A stretch of DNA of 64,000 bases from an uncultured Victivallis sp. GTDB lineage: Bacteria > Verrucomicrobiota > Lentisphaeria > Victivallales > Victivallaceae. A program made the position numbers and the translations under genes. Below the pieces are notes generated by a model. The model saw only the letters and a list, made by a program, of their open reading frames with translations. It had not been told where the DNA came from and did no database searches. Shown here piece after piece: positions 37,895 through 47,137 of the stretch. The DNA lies in assembly GCA_944389935.1 (NCBI GenBank), contig CALXOE010000009.1, positions 19,350 to 83,349 of the forward strand. The letters run 5' to 3'. The number at the start of each line of letters is the position of its first letter. Positions within the stretch are counted from its first letter, which is position 1.

Positions 37895-38716
37895 ATGTCT
37901 CTTTCCGCCGTCCCTGAACTGCGAATTCTCGATGAAGCAGATTCCACCAACACCTATGCGAGGCATCATTTCGACGAACTGCCGGACGGGAGTCTCGTCG
38001 TCGCCCGACATCAAACTGCCGGACGCGGACGGCGCGGTCGGGTCTGGATCTCGCCGCCCGGCATGAACTTCGCCGGCACGGTGGTGCTGAAACGCCTGGA
38101 GGACGGTTTTCACGCGGGGTGTCTGCTCGGAATCGCGACCCTGTCGGTGCTGCGCGAACTAACTCCGGAAGTTCCGACCTACCTGAAATGGCCGAACGAT
38201 ATCTACGTCGAGGAGAAAAAACTCGCCGGAATTCTCAGCGAGAGCGCGCGCATGGAACGGGGACGGATCACGGGAGTCGTCTCCGGCGTCGGAGTGAATC
38301 TGAATCTGCCTCCGGAAGTGCTTGCGAAGATCGACCAGCCCGCCACATCGCTTTTTGCCGAAACCAATCGGGAATTTAATCTCGATTTTTTTGCAAAAAA
38401 ACTGGCAGAAAGCGCAATTCGATACTATAGTAACTATTTAAAAAGCGCCGGAGCCATTTTGAGTGAGTGGAAGAGAGCGAATCTTCTGATTGGAGAGCCC
38501 CTTGAGGTTGTGGATTCGCGGGAAGTGACCCATGCCGGAATCTTCCGGGCGATACTGGATGACGGCAGCATGGCGTTTGAAGAGAACGGCACGACGATGA
38601 CGTTCCAGTGCGGAGACGTGAAAATCCGCAGGGAATCGGTCGATTGGCGGAGATTGAATCAGAAATGTCTTGATTTCTCAGACAGTTTCAAACAAACCAA
38701 GGAGAAAGAGAAATGA
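37895..38716 (+). CDS. birA: Biotin-[acetyl-CoA-carboxylase/decarboxylase] ligase
   Basis: Biotin protein ligase of 273 residues without the N-terminal DNA-binding domain (class I). Features: DEADSTNTYAR, ARHQTAGRGRRGRVWISPPGMNF (the biotinyl-AMP loop), KWPNDIYVEEKKLAGIL and GVGVNLN. It attaches biotin to a lysine of carrier domains; the biotin carrier of the decarboxylase alpha subunit encoded 1.8 kb downstream is the obvious target. CCGGAGG precedes ATG 37895, and its stop overlaps the start of oadG. Confidence 0.92.
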   Translation: MSLSAVPELRILDEADSTNTYARHHFDELPDGSLVVARHQTAGRGRRGRVWISPPGMNFAGTVVLKRLEDGFHAGCLLGIATLSVLRELTPEVPTYLKWPNDIYVEEKKLAGILSESARMERGRITGVVSGVGVNLNLPPEVLAKIDQPATSLFAETNREFNLDFFAKKLAESAIRYYSNYLKSAGAILSEWKRANLLIGEPLEVVDSREVTHAGIFRAILDDGSMAFEENGTTMTFQCGDVKIRRESVDWRRLNQKCLDFSDSFKQTKEKEK

Positions 38717-38949
38717 GTTTGCTGTGGGACGGTGTAATGCTGATGGTCCTGGGCATGGGGATCGTGTACGTCTTCCTCGTGATCATGATCATTGCGATGA
38801 ATCTTCTGAAGCGGGTGCTCGCACCGTTTGCGGGAATGCTCGAGCCGCCGCCGAAGGCTCCCGCGAAAAAGAAAGCGGCCGTCAACGGTGACGACGCCCA
38901 GCTCGCCGCGATCGCGGCGGCGGCGGTGGAAGCGGTTCGCACCCGGTAA
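38713..38949 (+). CDS. oadG: Sodium-translocating decarboxylase gamma subunit (OadG)
   Basis: A 78-residue protein with one membrane helix (LMVLGMGIVYVFLVIMIIAMNLL) and a Pro/Ala-rich cytoplasmic tail, the layout of OadG, which anchors the alpha subunit to the membrane beta subunit. ATG overlaps the birA stop (ATGA). Confidence 0.85.
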   Translation: MSLLWDGVMLMVLGMGIVYVFLVIMIIAMNLLKRVLAPFAGMLEPPPKAPAKKKAAVNGDDAQLAAIAAAAVEAVRTR

Positions 38950-38998
38950 TCGAAATTCCATACTCACATATCAATCATAAACGGAGAATCGTAAGAAG

Positions 38999-40831
38999 AT
39001 GAAGAAAATCAAATTCATGGATTGTTCGTTCCGTGACGGCTTTCAGTCCTGTCTCGGCGCCCGCGTCAAAACCGACGATTTCCTGCCTGCGCTCGACGCG
39101 GCGGTGAAAGCGGGAATCGACTACATCGAGATCGGTGGCGGCGCCCGTTTCCAGAGCCTCTACTTCTACTGCCAGGAAGATGCGTTCGAAATGATGGACC
39201 GCTGCCGCGAAGTGGTCGGTCCGAATGTGAATCTGCAGACCCTCGCCCGCGGCGTGAACGTGGTCGGTCTCTCCTCGCAGTCGAGCGACATTATCGAGCT
39301 CCATGCGAAACTTTTCAAGAAGCACGGCATTACGACGATCCGCAACTTCGATGCGCTCAACGACGTACGGAATCTGACCGCCTCCGGCAAATACATCACG
39401 AAATACGGTCTCAAGCACCAGGCGACCGTCACGATGATGGGACTCGCGCCGGGGCTCAACGAGCCTTATGCGCACACGCCGAAATTCTACATCGACCGGT
39501 TGAAAGAGATCCTCGAAAGCGGCATGGCATTCGACAGCCTTGCGTTCAAGGATGCGTCCGGCACCTCGACTCCGAAGACCGTCTATGAGACGATCAAGCA
39601 GGCGCGCGAGATTCTCGACGCCGAGTTCAAGGGCGACAACCGCAAGAGCATTTCGTTCCACACGCATGACACGGCCGGCATGGCGGTCAGCTGCAACATG
39701 GCGGCGATCGAAGCGGGCGCGGATGTGATTGACCTGGCGATGAGCCCGCTCTCGGGCGGCACCTGCGAAGCGGATATCCTCGTGATGTACCAGCGTCTGC
39801 GCGGAACGGACTACACGCTCGACATTGATCCGGAGAAGATCCTCTCCGCCGAAAAAGTGTTCGAGAAGTGCATGGACAAATATTTCATGCCGCCGGAGTC
39901 GATGCAGGTCTCTCCGAAGATCATCTTCTCCCCGATGCCGGGCGGCGCGCTCACGGCCAACACGCAGATGATGCGCGACAACAACTGCCTCGACAAGTAT
40001 GACGACTGCATCGCTGAGATGCGCGAAGTCGTGGCGAAGGGCGGATTCGGCACTTCGGTCACGCCGGTCAGCCAGTTCTACTTCCAGCAGGCGTTCTCGA
40101 ACGCGATGCAGGGTCGCTGGAAAGTGATCGACAAGAACGGTTACGGCAAGATGGTTCTCGGTTACTTCGGCAAGACCCCGGTCGCACCGGATCCGGAGAT
40201 CGTCAAGATGGCCAGCGAGCAGCTCGGCCTTGAGCCGACCACGGAAGCGGTGGTCGACCTGAACAACCGCAACCCGAAACTCGGAGTGAAGTACAACACC
40301 GATCTGCTCATCGAAGCGGGGCTGCCGGTCACGGAAGAGAACATCTTCATCGTTGCGGCCTGCGGCGAAAAGGGTCTGAAATATCTGCAGGGCGACAAGC
40401 CGATGGGCATCCGCTACAAGGAAGCCGCCAAACCCGCGAAGAGCACGGCAAAGGGCGGCGCCTACACCGCCAACGTCGACGGCAAAAACGTCGCGGTCCA
40501 GCTGAATGCGGCGGGTGACGCCTACACCGCCACGGTGAACGGCAAGAGCTTCACCGTGAAGGTTTCCGAGGGCATCGCGAGTGCGGCTGCCGCTCCGGCC
40601 TCCTCCGGTGAGGGCAAACCGCTGCCGTCTCCGCTCCCGGGCACGATCGTGAAGATCCTGGTTGAGGTGGGAGAAGAGGTCGCCGCTGACGACGTCATTC
40701 TCGTCATCGAGGCAATGAAGATGGAAACCGAGATCAAGGCTCCGGCTGCGGGCGTCATTCGCGAAATCAACGTCACGCCTTCGCAGGTTGTGGCCGCAGG
40801 CGACACCCTTGTGACGATCGAGGAGAAGTAA
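38999..40831 (+). CDS. oadA: Biotin-dependent oxaloacetate/pyruvate-type carboxyltransferase, alpha subunit
   Basis: Cytoplasmic subunit of 610 residues. The HMGL-like carboxyltransferase barrel begins [18 protein letters not shown] with metal ligands in [10 protein letters not shown]; a conserved PYC_OADA domain follows (residues about 290-480). The biotinyl domain at the C-terminus has EAMKMET with the biotinyl lysine at K574. It moves CO2 from the acid to biotin; the membrane subunit then decarboxylates this and pumps Na+. The usual substrate is oxaloacetate, but methylmalonyl- or glutaconyl-type use cannot be excluded. Confidence 0.92.
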   Translation: MKKIKFMDCSFRDGFQSCLGARVKTDDFLPALDAAVKAGIDYIEIGGGARFQSLYFYCQEDAFEMMDRCREVVGPNVNLQTLARGVNVVGLSSQSSDIIELHAKLFKKHGITTIRNFDALNDVRNLTASGKYITKYGLKHQATVTMMGLAPGLNEPYAHTPKFYIDRLKEILESGMAFDSLAFKDASGTSTPKTVYETIKQAREILDAEFKGDNRKSISFHTHDTAGMAVSCNMAAIEAGADVIDLAMSPLSGGTCEADILVMYQRLRGTDYTLDIDPEKILSAEKVFEKCMDKYFMPPESMQVSPKIIFSPMPGGALTANTQMMRDNNCLDKYDDCIAEMREVVAKGGFGTSVTPVSQFYFQQAFSNAMQGRWKVIDKNGYGKMVLGYFGKTPVAPDPEIVKMASEQLGLEPTTEAVVDLNNRNPKLGVKYNTDLLIEAGLPVTEENIFIVAACGEKGLKYLQGDKPMGIRYKEAAKPAKSTAKGGAYTANVDGKNVAVQLNAAGDAYTATVNGKSFTVKVSEGIASAAAAPASSGEGKPLPSPLPGTIVKILVEVGEEVAADDVILVIEAMKMETEIKAPAAGVIREINVTPSQVVAAGDTLVTIEEK

Positions 40832-40835
40832 CAGA

Positions 40836-42539
40836 ATGCAAAAGGTGAAACTTATTACCGCTGTCTGTCTCGCGCTGTTCGCCGGGGCTTTGATGGCCGC
40901 TCCGGAGCCGACGGTTCCGGCTCCCGCGGTCGATCAGGCGATCCAGGCAGGAGTGAAAACCGTCACGGAGAAGAAATCCGGGTTGGAGCTGCCGGCGACG
41001 GCGGTCCGGAATGCGATGTCCAGCGATGAACTGATCGGCTGGTATGTCGATCCCGCGACGCAGATGCGTTACATCGTTTACGAATGGGACAAACCGGCCG
41101 TGGTGAACTCGCTCACCATGGCGGCCAACCAGAAAGTGGTCCCCGGCCGGGAAATCATGATTCTGGTTCCGGAAGGTCGCAGCAAAGGCAAATTCAAAAT
41201 CGACATTGCCGCAAAAGTCGTCAAGCTCGCGCCGGGCTTCAAGCCCTCCGCGGTGGTGGAGCCGGGTACGGTGATGGCGGTATTCCAGCCGATTGAAGTT
41301 GCACATGACTCGGTCAGCAACACGACCGTGGTCGGCGGCAGCCTGCCGAGCTGGGGTGAGGCTATGAAAGGCCTCTGGCAGAGCACCGGCATCTACGATA
41401 TCATCAATCAGAGCAGCAGCGACTTCAAGTCGACCTGGATTCTCGGTCTCGGCCGTGTGCTGATGATGATTGTCGCGCTCGTGCTGATCTATCTTGCGAT
41501 CGTGAAAGAGTTCGAGCCGCTGCTGCTGCTGCCGATCGGATTCGGCGCGCTGCTGGCGAATATCCCGCTGGCGGGCATCGCCGGGCCGGACGGGCTGCAG
41601 GGCATGGTGTTTGAGGTCGGCATCAACTCGGGTGTCTTCCCGCTGCTGATCTTCATGGGTGTCGGCGCGATGACCGACTTCGGTCCGCTGATCGCGAATC
41701 CGAAGACGGCGCTGCTCGGCGGCGCTGCCCAGTTCGGAATTTTCTCGGCGCTGATCGGCGCACTGCTGCTGACGCTCTGGATTCCGGCGATCAACTTCAG
41801 CATCCTCGATGCGGCCAGCATCGGCATCATCGGCGGTGCGGACGGCCCGACCTCGATCTACCTCACGAGCAAACTTTCTCCGAAGCTGCTCGGTGCGGTC
41901 GCGGTGGCGGCATACAGCTACATGGCTCTGGTGCCGATCATTCAGCCGCCGATCATGAAGCTGCTCACGACGAAAGAAGAGCGCAAGATCTCCATGAAAC
42001 AGCTCCGCACGGTCGGCAAGCTTGAGAAGATCTGCTTCCCGCTGCTGATCACGCTGCTGTGCGCGTTCCTGCTGCCGGATGCGGCTCCGCTGATCGGTAT
42101 GCTCATGCTCGGCAATCTGATGCGCGAGTGCGGCGTGGTGGAGCGTCTGAATCAGACCGCTCAGAATGCGCTCATCAACATCGTCACGATCTTCCTCGGA
42201 ATCGCGGTCGGGTCGAAACTCTCGGCTGACCAGTTCCTGTCGATCCAGACGCTCGGCATTCTGCTGCTCGGCGCGATCGCGTTCGCGCTCGGTACTGCAG
42301 GCGGCGTGGTCTTCGCGAAGATCATGAACCTCTTCAGCAAAGACAAGATCAACCCGCTGATCGGCGCGGCCGGCGTCTCCGCCGTGCCGATGGCGGCGCG
42401 CGTGGCGAACAAGGTCGGCCTCGAAGCGAATCCGCAGAACTTCCTGCTGATGCACGCGATGGGACCGAACGTCTCGGGCGTGATCGGGTCGGCGGTTGCG
42501 GCGGGCGTGCTGCTGAACATGCTCAAGCACCTGGTCTGA
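40836..42539 (+). CDS. oadB: Sodium-translocating decarboxylase beta subunit with a secreted N-terminal extension
   Basis: Membrane subunit of 567 residues, four bases after oadA. From about residue 210 it is a normal Oad[72 protein letters not shown] (Na+ and CO2 site) and [34 protein letters not shown]. Family members have about 380-430 residues. Before it there is a signal-like helix ([25 protein letters not shown]) and about 170 residues that should lie outside the cytoplasmic membrane. The extra domain is not recognised. Confidence 0.9.
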   Translation: MQKVKLITAVCLALFAGALMAAPEPTVPAPAVDQAIQAGVKTVTEKKSGLELPATAVRNAMSSDELIGWYVDPATQMRYIVYEWDKPAVVNSLTMAANQKVVPGREIMILVPEGRSKGKFKIDIAAKVVKLAPGFKPSAVVEPGTVMAVFQPIEVAHDSVSNTTVVGGSLPSWGEAMKGLWQSTGIYDIINQSSSDFKSTWILGLGRVLMMIVALVLIYLAIVKEFEPLLLLPIGFGALLANIPLAGIAGPDGLQGMVFEVGINSGVFPLLIFMGVGAMTDFGPLIANPKTALLGGAAQFGIFSALIGALLLTLWIPAINFSILDAASIGIIGGADGPTSIYLTSKLSPKLLGAVAVAAYSYMALVPIIQPPIMKLLTTKEERKISMKQLRTVGKLEKICFPLLITLLCAFLLPDAAPLIGMLMLGNLMRECGVVERLNQTAQNALINIVTIFLGIAVGSKLSADQFLSIQTLGILLLGAIAFALGTAGGVVFAKIMNLFSKDKINPLIGAAGVSAVPMAARVANKVGLEANPQNFLLMHAMGPNVSGVIGSAVAAGVLLNMLKHLV

Positions 42540-42559
42540 TCTGGATTATATCGATCCTG

Positions 42560-42592
42560 CGCCGCGGCGAATTCATTTCGCCGCGGCGTTTT
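42560..42592 (+). terminator. Strong terminator of the birA-oadGAB operon
   Basis: CGCCGCGGCGAA (42560-42571), 5-base loop, TTCGCCGCGGCG (42577-42588), then TTTTTTATTTTA. A perfect 12-bp stem. Confidence 0.95.
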
Positions 42593-42605
42593 TTATTTTA
42601 TGCAT

Positions 42606-42634
42606 TTGATTTCTTTTCAATGAGACGGTATATT
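42606..42634 (+). promoter_or_regulatory. Sigma-70-like promoter for the secreted two-repeat protein
   Basis: TTGATT at 42606-42611, 17-base spacer, TATATT at 42629-42634, 34 bases before ATG 42668. Confidence 0.6.
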
Positions 42635-42667
42635 CCTGCATCTGAATCGCTCAAACGGGAGGTTTCT

Positions 42668-43720
42668 ATGTGGCGTTTTCTCTTCGGTTCTCTGTTCATG
42701 TGCCCGCTGGTTTTGTTGTCGGCAGCGCCGATACTGCTTTGCGATCCATCCACGGAAACGCTGCCGATCCATGTAAACAGGGGGAATGAACGTCGCCAGT
42801 CCGTTCTTCCGGGGAACGACCCCTCCGGGCAGGCGATGCTCCATGCGAAGTGGGACTGCTCGGCGGCGAACTATCTGGAATTCAACTTTCTCAAACCGAT
42901 TCCGATGCCGGAATTCAAGACCGGCGAAGTCGCGATGGAAGTCGACATTCCGGAAAATGCGCCGATCCGGAAAGTCAATTTCCGTCTTATCGATTCACAG
43001 GGAGAAGTATTTCAATACATGTTCCCGGTCGATCAGCTCAAACCGGGACGCCGGATTCTGCGGGTGCAGTTGAGAAGCGCTCACAAAGAATCCTGGGGCG
43101 ACAAGAAGAACGACAGAGTCGATTTCCCCGCGAGGATGCTCGGTGCCTCGATCGATTTCAACAGCAAGGAGGGGACGGGAGAACTCTGGATCGGCAAGGT
43201 AACGTTCACACCTGTGCCGCTCGAGCTCGGTGAAATGGTGGCCGATCTCGCGACAACGCCGGTCAGGATCTACCTTGCGGCGGAGAGAGGACAGACCGCC
43301 GCGGTGGAGGAGGCCGACGGACGGCCGGCGCTGCGGCTCAACTGGGACGCCGCCCGCGGGAAATGGCTTGAATTTGCGTTCACCGGACCGCAGCTGGTTG
43401 TCGGAGACTTTGAATCCGCCCGTTTCACGATTGAACTTCTGATTCCGGAGAATTTTGATGGCAAAACCGTCAATCTCCGGCTTGCGGACAAAAGCGGAGA
43501 GGTGTTTCAGTTTCCGCTGCCGACGCGGAATCTCAAACCCGGCTGGAACACCGTTTCGCTGCGGGTGGACAAGAGCGGGAAACCGAGCCGCGGCATCTGG
43601 GGCGGCGACGGAAACCGGACACTGGATTTTCCGGTGCGGCTCTCCGGATTTTCGGTCGATTATCCGGCCGGAAGCGGGGTCGGGTCGCTCGCAATCGGCA
43701 AGGTTTATGTGGCACGCTGA
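42668..43720 (+). CDS. Secreted protein made of two repeated beta-sandwich-like domains
   Basis: Protein of 350 residues with a signal peptide (MWRFLFGSLFMCPLVLLSAAP). Two domains of about 160 residues repeat: compare APIRKVNFRLIDSQGEVFQYMFPVDQLKPGRR with GKTVNLRLADKSGEVFQFPLPTRNLKPGWN, and WGDKKNDRVDFPARMLGASIDFNSKEGTGELWIGKVTF with WGGDGNRTLDFPVRLSGFSVDYPAGSGVGSLAIGKVYV. The fold resembles carbohydrate-binding jelly rolls. I do not know a named family; binding of a glycan is inference from the region. GGGAGG precedes ATG 42668. Confidence 0.75.
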   Translation: MWRFLFGSLFMCPLVLLSAAPILLCDPSTETLPIHVNRGNERRQSVLPGNDPSGQAMLHAKWDCSAANYLEFNFLKPIPMPEFKTGEVAMEVDIPENAPIRKVNFRLIDSQGEVFQYMFPVDQLKPGRRILRVQLRSAHKESWGDKKNDRVDFPARMLGASIDFNSKEGTGELWIGKVTFTPVPLELGEMVADLATTPVRIYLAAERGQTAAVEEADGRPALRLNWDAARGKWLEFAFTGPQLVVGDFESARFTIELLIPENFDGKTVNLRLADKSGEVFQFPLPTRNLKPGWNTVSLRVDKSGKPSRGIWGGDGNRTLDFPVRLSGFSVDYPAGSGVGSLAIGKVYVAR

Positions 43721-44958
43721 TGCAGAATAAAACGATCTCCTGCGACTGCCTCGTGGTTGGCGGCGGACCGGCGGGACTCTCGGCGGCGATGGCGGCGGCG
43801 GGATCGGGGGCCGCTACCGTGCTCGCGGAATACCTCCCCTCCCCCGGCCGCAAACTGCTCGCTTCGGGTTCAGGGAAGTGCAATGTGACGAATCGACTTC
43901 CGCTCGAAGAGTTCGCGCGCCGTTATCTGTGCGGACTGCGTTTTGTGCGGCCGGCGCTCTATGCGTTTCCGCCAGAGACATGGTGCGGTTTTCTCTCCTC
44001 GAACGGAGTACCGGTAATTGCGCCGGACAACTTTCACTGTTTTCCGAAGTCGATGCGGGCGGGGGATGTGCTTGAACTGCTGCTCGGGCGCTGCCGGGCG
44101 CTCGGGGTCAGGATGCTGACCGATTGCCGGATTGAGACGCTGCACCTGCGGGGCGACGCGGTTTGCGGCGCCGACGACGGAAAAACCCGCATCGAGGCAA
44201 AGCGGATCATTCTCGCCTGCGGCGGCATGGGTTATCCCGCGCTCGGAGGACACGGCAGCGGATATGAACTCGCGCGCCAGGCCGGACACGCGGTCACGCC
44301 GCCGGTTCCGGCGCTGGTCGGGCTGAAATCGGCGGAAGCGTGGGCTGCGGAGTTGCCGGGAGTTCTTCTGCCCGACGCCACAACCCGATTCGGGAGGAAA
44401 CTCAAAAGCCGCGGGGAACTCATCTTCACGCATACCGGCGTCTCCGGCCCGGCGGTTCTCGATCTCTCGGGCAGCGTTGCGCAGGAACTGGCCGACAGAG
44501 GTCGCGCCGTCCTCGAATGTTCCTGGGAGAGCCGGGAGGCGGAGGAGTATCGCGAACGCATCGCCTCCTGGCAGAGGAATTCCGGAACCCGGTCGCTGAA
44601 AGGACTGCTGGGAACGACGCTTCCCGCGGCGTTCGTCCGCGCCCTGCTCGATACGGCGGGAATTCCGGTCGAACGCTGTGCCGCTCAGCTCCGGGCGGAG
44701 GAGCGGGAACGTCTCGTCGCCGCGCTCTCGGGATATCCGCTGAAAATCTGCGGAACAGACGGCTGGAACAAGGCGATGGCGACCGCGGGCGGAATACCGA
44801 TCGCGGAAATTCATGCCGGGACGCTCGCAAGCCGCATTGCGGCCGGACTCTATTTGGCGGGGGAGATGATCGACGTCGGCGCTCCCTGCGGCGGCTACAA
44901 CATCCAGTGGGCAGTCAGTTCGGGACGACTCGCCGGGCTCTCCGCGGCGCGGAGGTGA
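43720..44958 (+). CDS. HI0933/BaiN-like flavoprotein (NAD(P)/FAD-dependent oxidoreductase)
   Basis: Flavoprotein of 412 residues of the HI0933 family. Motifs: N-terminal FAD-binding CLVVGGGPAGLSAAMAAA, PGRKLLASGSGKCNVTN (family signature), RIILACGGMGYPALGGHGSGYELA and the C-terminal GLYLAGEMIDVGAPCGGYNIQWAVSSGRLAG. BaiN reduces bile acid intermediates; most members have no known substrate. Its ATG overlaps the stop of the two-repeat protein (TGATG), though a functional link is not evident. Confidence 0.88.
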   Translation: MQNKTISCDCLVVGGGPAGLSAAMAAAGSGAATVLAEYLPSPGRKLLASGSGKCNVTNRLPLEEFARRYLCGLRFVRPALYAFPPETWCGFLSSNGVPVIAPDNFHCFPKSMRAGDVLELLLGRCRALGVRMLTDCRIETLHLRGDAVCGADDGKTRIEAKRIILACGGMGYPALGGHGSGYELARQAGHAVTPPVPALVGLKSAEAWAAELPGVLLPDATTRFGRKLKSRGELIFTHTGVSGPAVLDLSGSVAQELADRGRAVLECSWESREAEEYRERIASWQRNSGTRSLKGLLGTTLPAAFVRALLDTAGIPVERCAAQLRAEERERLVAALSGYPLKICGTDGWNKAMATAGGIPIAEIHAGTLASRIAAGLYLAGEMIDVGAPCGGYNIQWAVSSGRLAGLSAARR

Positions 44959-45018
44959 AATTCGCCCCAAAAGTTGACATTCGCCTCCAGTATGAAAGCA
45001 ACCACAAAGGAGGCCGAC

Positions 45019-45645
45019 ATGGACGACTACAACCCGAACGCCCTCCGGATCACCGGGGGGAACAACATTGAAATCGAAACTCTGCCGGACGGCTACCGGG
45101 TGCACGCGGCATCCAAGCCCTCCCCGGAATACCGGGGATTCTTTCAGGTACGCCCGTACCCGAGCTACCTGATCGATCACCCGTCGCTGACGGTGCAGGT
45201 TCTGAACGGGCTGCTGCCCTATGAGGAAGCGTTGACGAAACCGGCCGGTTATGTGCTGGTCGACCGGATCTACTGCACGCATGAGGAGAACAACGATCCC
45301 AAACTCACCTCCTGCCGTCGGCGGGTCAATGCGCAGGCCCAAGTCACGCTCTCTGTTGACCGAACTTCCGTGGTCTATCTGATCATCACGGCGTTCAACC
45401 ATTCGAGCTCGTACAACTGCTACCCCGAGCTGGACGGCAGCAAGGTGACGTTTCGATGCGATTACAAGGTTCTGGACAAAGAACCGGAGAATGATCGGGG
45501 ACGGCTCAACATCCCGCTGGCGCAGATCGATTTCGACAAGGAGACCGGGACGTTTTCGGTCACGCAGCTCAGCTGGGGAATTCCGACCGGGACGATTGCC
45601 GGATACGACGGCAGCCCGATCAAGAGCGATTCCGACCAGTCCTGA
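45019..45645 (+). CDS. Unknown protein upstream of the GntR-SBP regulator
   Basis: Protein of 208 residues, not recognised. It is beta-rich, with no signal peptide or membrane helix, and contains YPSYLIDHPSLTVQVLNGLLPYEEAL and RIYCTHEENNDPKLTSC. Strong ribosome site AAAGGAGG before ATG 45019; an in-frame start at 44974 overlaps an Ala/Thr-rich leader and is less likely. Its stop codon sits inside the first of two TGACA-N-TGTCA palindromes. Confidence 0.65.
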   Translation: MDDYNPNALRITGGNNIEIETLPDGYRVHAASKPSPEYRGFFQVRPYPSYLIDHPSLTVQVLNGLLPYEEALTKPAGYVLVDRIYCTHEENNDPKLTSCRRRVNAQAQVTLSVDRTSVVYLIITAFNHSSSYNCYPELDGSKVTFRCDYKVLDKEPENDRGRLNIPLAQIDFDKETGTFSVTQLSWGIPTGTIAGYDGSPIKSDSDQS

Positions 45646-45654
45646 CACTGTCAG
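45642..45654. promoter_or_regulatory. Upstream palindrome of the GntR-SBP operator pair
   Basis: CTGACA-C-TGTCAG, a perfect 13-base palindrome. A second copy of the core, TGACA-T-TGTCA, lies at 45721-45731 across the -35 box of the regulator promoter, 78 bases away. Binding by the regulator is inferred. Confidence 0.55.
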
Positions 45655-45719
45655 AATACAGAATCTCTCCGTAAGATCGATTTGATTCCAATTTTTTTCT
45701 AAAAAAAAGCGGGAAGCTA

Positions 45720-45748
45720 TTGACATTGTCAGATGAATTTGCTATAAT
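45720..45748 (+). promoter_or_regulatory. Consensus sigma-70-like promoter of the GntR-SBP gene with overlapping palindrome
   Basis: TTGACA at 45720-45725, exactly 17 bases, TATAAT at 45743-45748. Palindrome TGACA-T-TGTCA (45721-45731) overlaps the -35 box, so a bound repressor would block RNA polymerase. Transcription should start near 45755, 26 bases before the ATG. Confidence 0.85.
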
Positions 45749-45780
45749 TATAACAGGGATCAACATCACGGAGCTCGATC

Positions 45781-47115
45781 ATGCCGGAGAAAAAAAGTTC
45801 AGCCCGCAATTACATTTTGCGGCAGCTCGAGGACGGGACGCTGAAAGCCGGAGAAAAACTTTCCGGTGCGCGCGAGATCGCCCGATTGACCGGGCGGCCG
45901 CTCCCGGCGGTTCAGAGCGAGATCGAGCTGCTCGCCCAGGAGGGGGTTCTCGAAACCGTTCCCCGGCGGGGAACGTTCGTAAGTCTGAAATGGGATTCGC
46001 GGATTCTGCGCCGGAATCTGAGTCTGTACCGGCCCGACCTGACCTGGTTCGACGACTTCCGGAAACAGCTGGAGGAGGAGATTCCGGAAATCTGGGTCAC
46101 CGGGAAATTCGAGCGGAGCGTATTCGAGATCCAGACGACTCACTACGTCCAGTCCCACTATGACGAATATCTCGACCTCACGGATATTTTTGCAGAATGC
46201 TTTCCGGATACGGATGACTTTTTCATGGAGACATTCAACGCATTCCGGGTCGGGACGCGCCTCATGGGGGTTCCGATCATCTACTCTCCTCGCGTGATCT
46301 TCTACAATCCGCGGCTGCTCCGGGAGGCGGGCTGCCGGATTCCGGCGGCGGACTGGAGCATGGATGAGTTCCGGTACGACATTCGCAAACTCTGCGAGAT
46401 TCTCCCGGCGGAAGACACATTCTGCTGGTATCCCAAGCAGTTCTACTGGTTCAATTTCGTTCTCCGCTGCGGAGGAACGCTCATCGATCCGAATGCGGAG
46501 GAGAGCGTCCGGATCGACAGCCCGGAAACCCGGGCGGGATTGAAACTCTTCCGCGACCTGCGGTATGACATGGGAATCCGCGACTATCATTATCCGGATG
46601 ATTTTGAAACCAACTTTCTGACCGGGCGGGCAGGCATGCTGATCCAGCCGCGTGAATTTCTAAGTTACATCAAACAGGCGGGATTCGACGAGTGGGAGAC
46701 AGTTCCGCTGCCGTCCGTCCCCGGAGGGGTCAACCTGAACGTGCAGGCGACGGACGTTTTCTGCGTGCGCCGGGATTGCGTCGACCTGAACCTGGCGGCC
46801 CGTCTCTTGCGGCTCCTGCTCTCCGAACGATTTCAGAGCTGTCTCGGCGACCAGAGTTACGGTCTGCCGATCCGTCGGTCGCTGACGGGAAAAAGTGTCG
46901 ACTTCACCGATGCGCGCGACACGCTGTTTCTGAGCGAAATTCCGCATATGTATTCGCAATACAACCTCGACTCTGCCGAACTTTACAACCTCGTCTGCGA
47001 CGGAGTTGCCGCCCTGCTCGCCGGCGACGAGGATATCGATACGGGAACCGCCGAGCTCGCGAGAATGACCCGGACGTTCCTGAAAATTCGCCGTCAATCC
47101 CAGCAAATCGCCTGA
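45781..47115 (+). CDS. GntR-type regulator fused to a sugar-binding-protein domain
   Basis: Protein of 444 residues. Residues about 5-65 are a GntR-like winged helix (YILRQLEDGTLKAGEKLSGAREIARLTGRPLPAVQSEIELLAQEGVLETVPRRGTFV). Residues about 75-430 look like a family 1 extracellular solute-binding protein (PDLTWFDDFRKQLEEEIPEI, GVPIIYSPRVIFYNPRLLREAG, FNFVLRCGGTLIDPN, FLTGRAGMLIQPREF), but with no signal peptide or anchor, so it stays in the cytoplasm as a sensor. A sugar ligand is likely. It likely represses itself through the two palindromes upstream. Next gene was a pseudopilin, now broken. Confidence 0.85.
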   Translation: MPEKKSSARNYILRQLEDGTLKAGEKLSGAREIARLTGRPLPAVQSEIELLAQEGVLETVPRRGTFVSLKWDSRILRRNLSLYRPDLTWFDDFRKQLEEEIPEIWVTGKFERSVFEIQTTHYVQSHYDEYLDLTDIFAECFPDTDDFFMETFNAFRVGTRLMGVPIIYSPRVIFYNPRLLREAGCRIPAADWSMDEFRYDIRKLCEILPAEDTFCWYPKQFYWFNFVLRCGGTLIDPNAEESVRIDSPETRAGLKLFRDLRYDMGIRDYHYPDDFETNFLTGRAGMLIQPREFLSYIKQAGFDEWETVPLPSVPGGVNLNVQATDVFCVRRDCVDLNLAARLLRLLLSERFQSCLGDQSYGLPIRRSLTGKSVDFTDARDTLFLSEIPHMYSQYNLDSAELYNLVCDGVAALLAGDEDIDTGTAELARMTRTFLKIRRQSQQIA

Positions 47116-47137
47116 ACTCAACCGTAAGGAGAACAGC

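Noticed and set aside
40773..42530. 585-codon minus-strand frame opposite oadB
   Set aside because: Composition is His/Arg/Asp/Gln-rich with no domain; the plus strand carries conserved OadB sequence.
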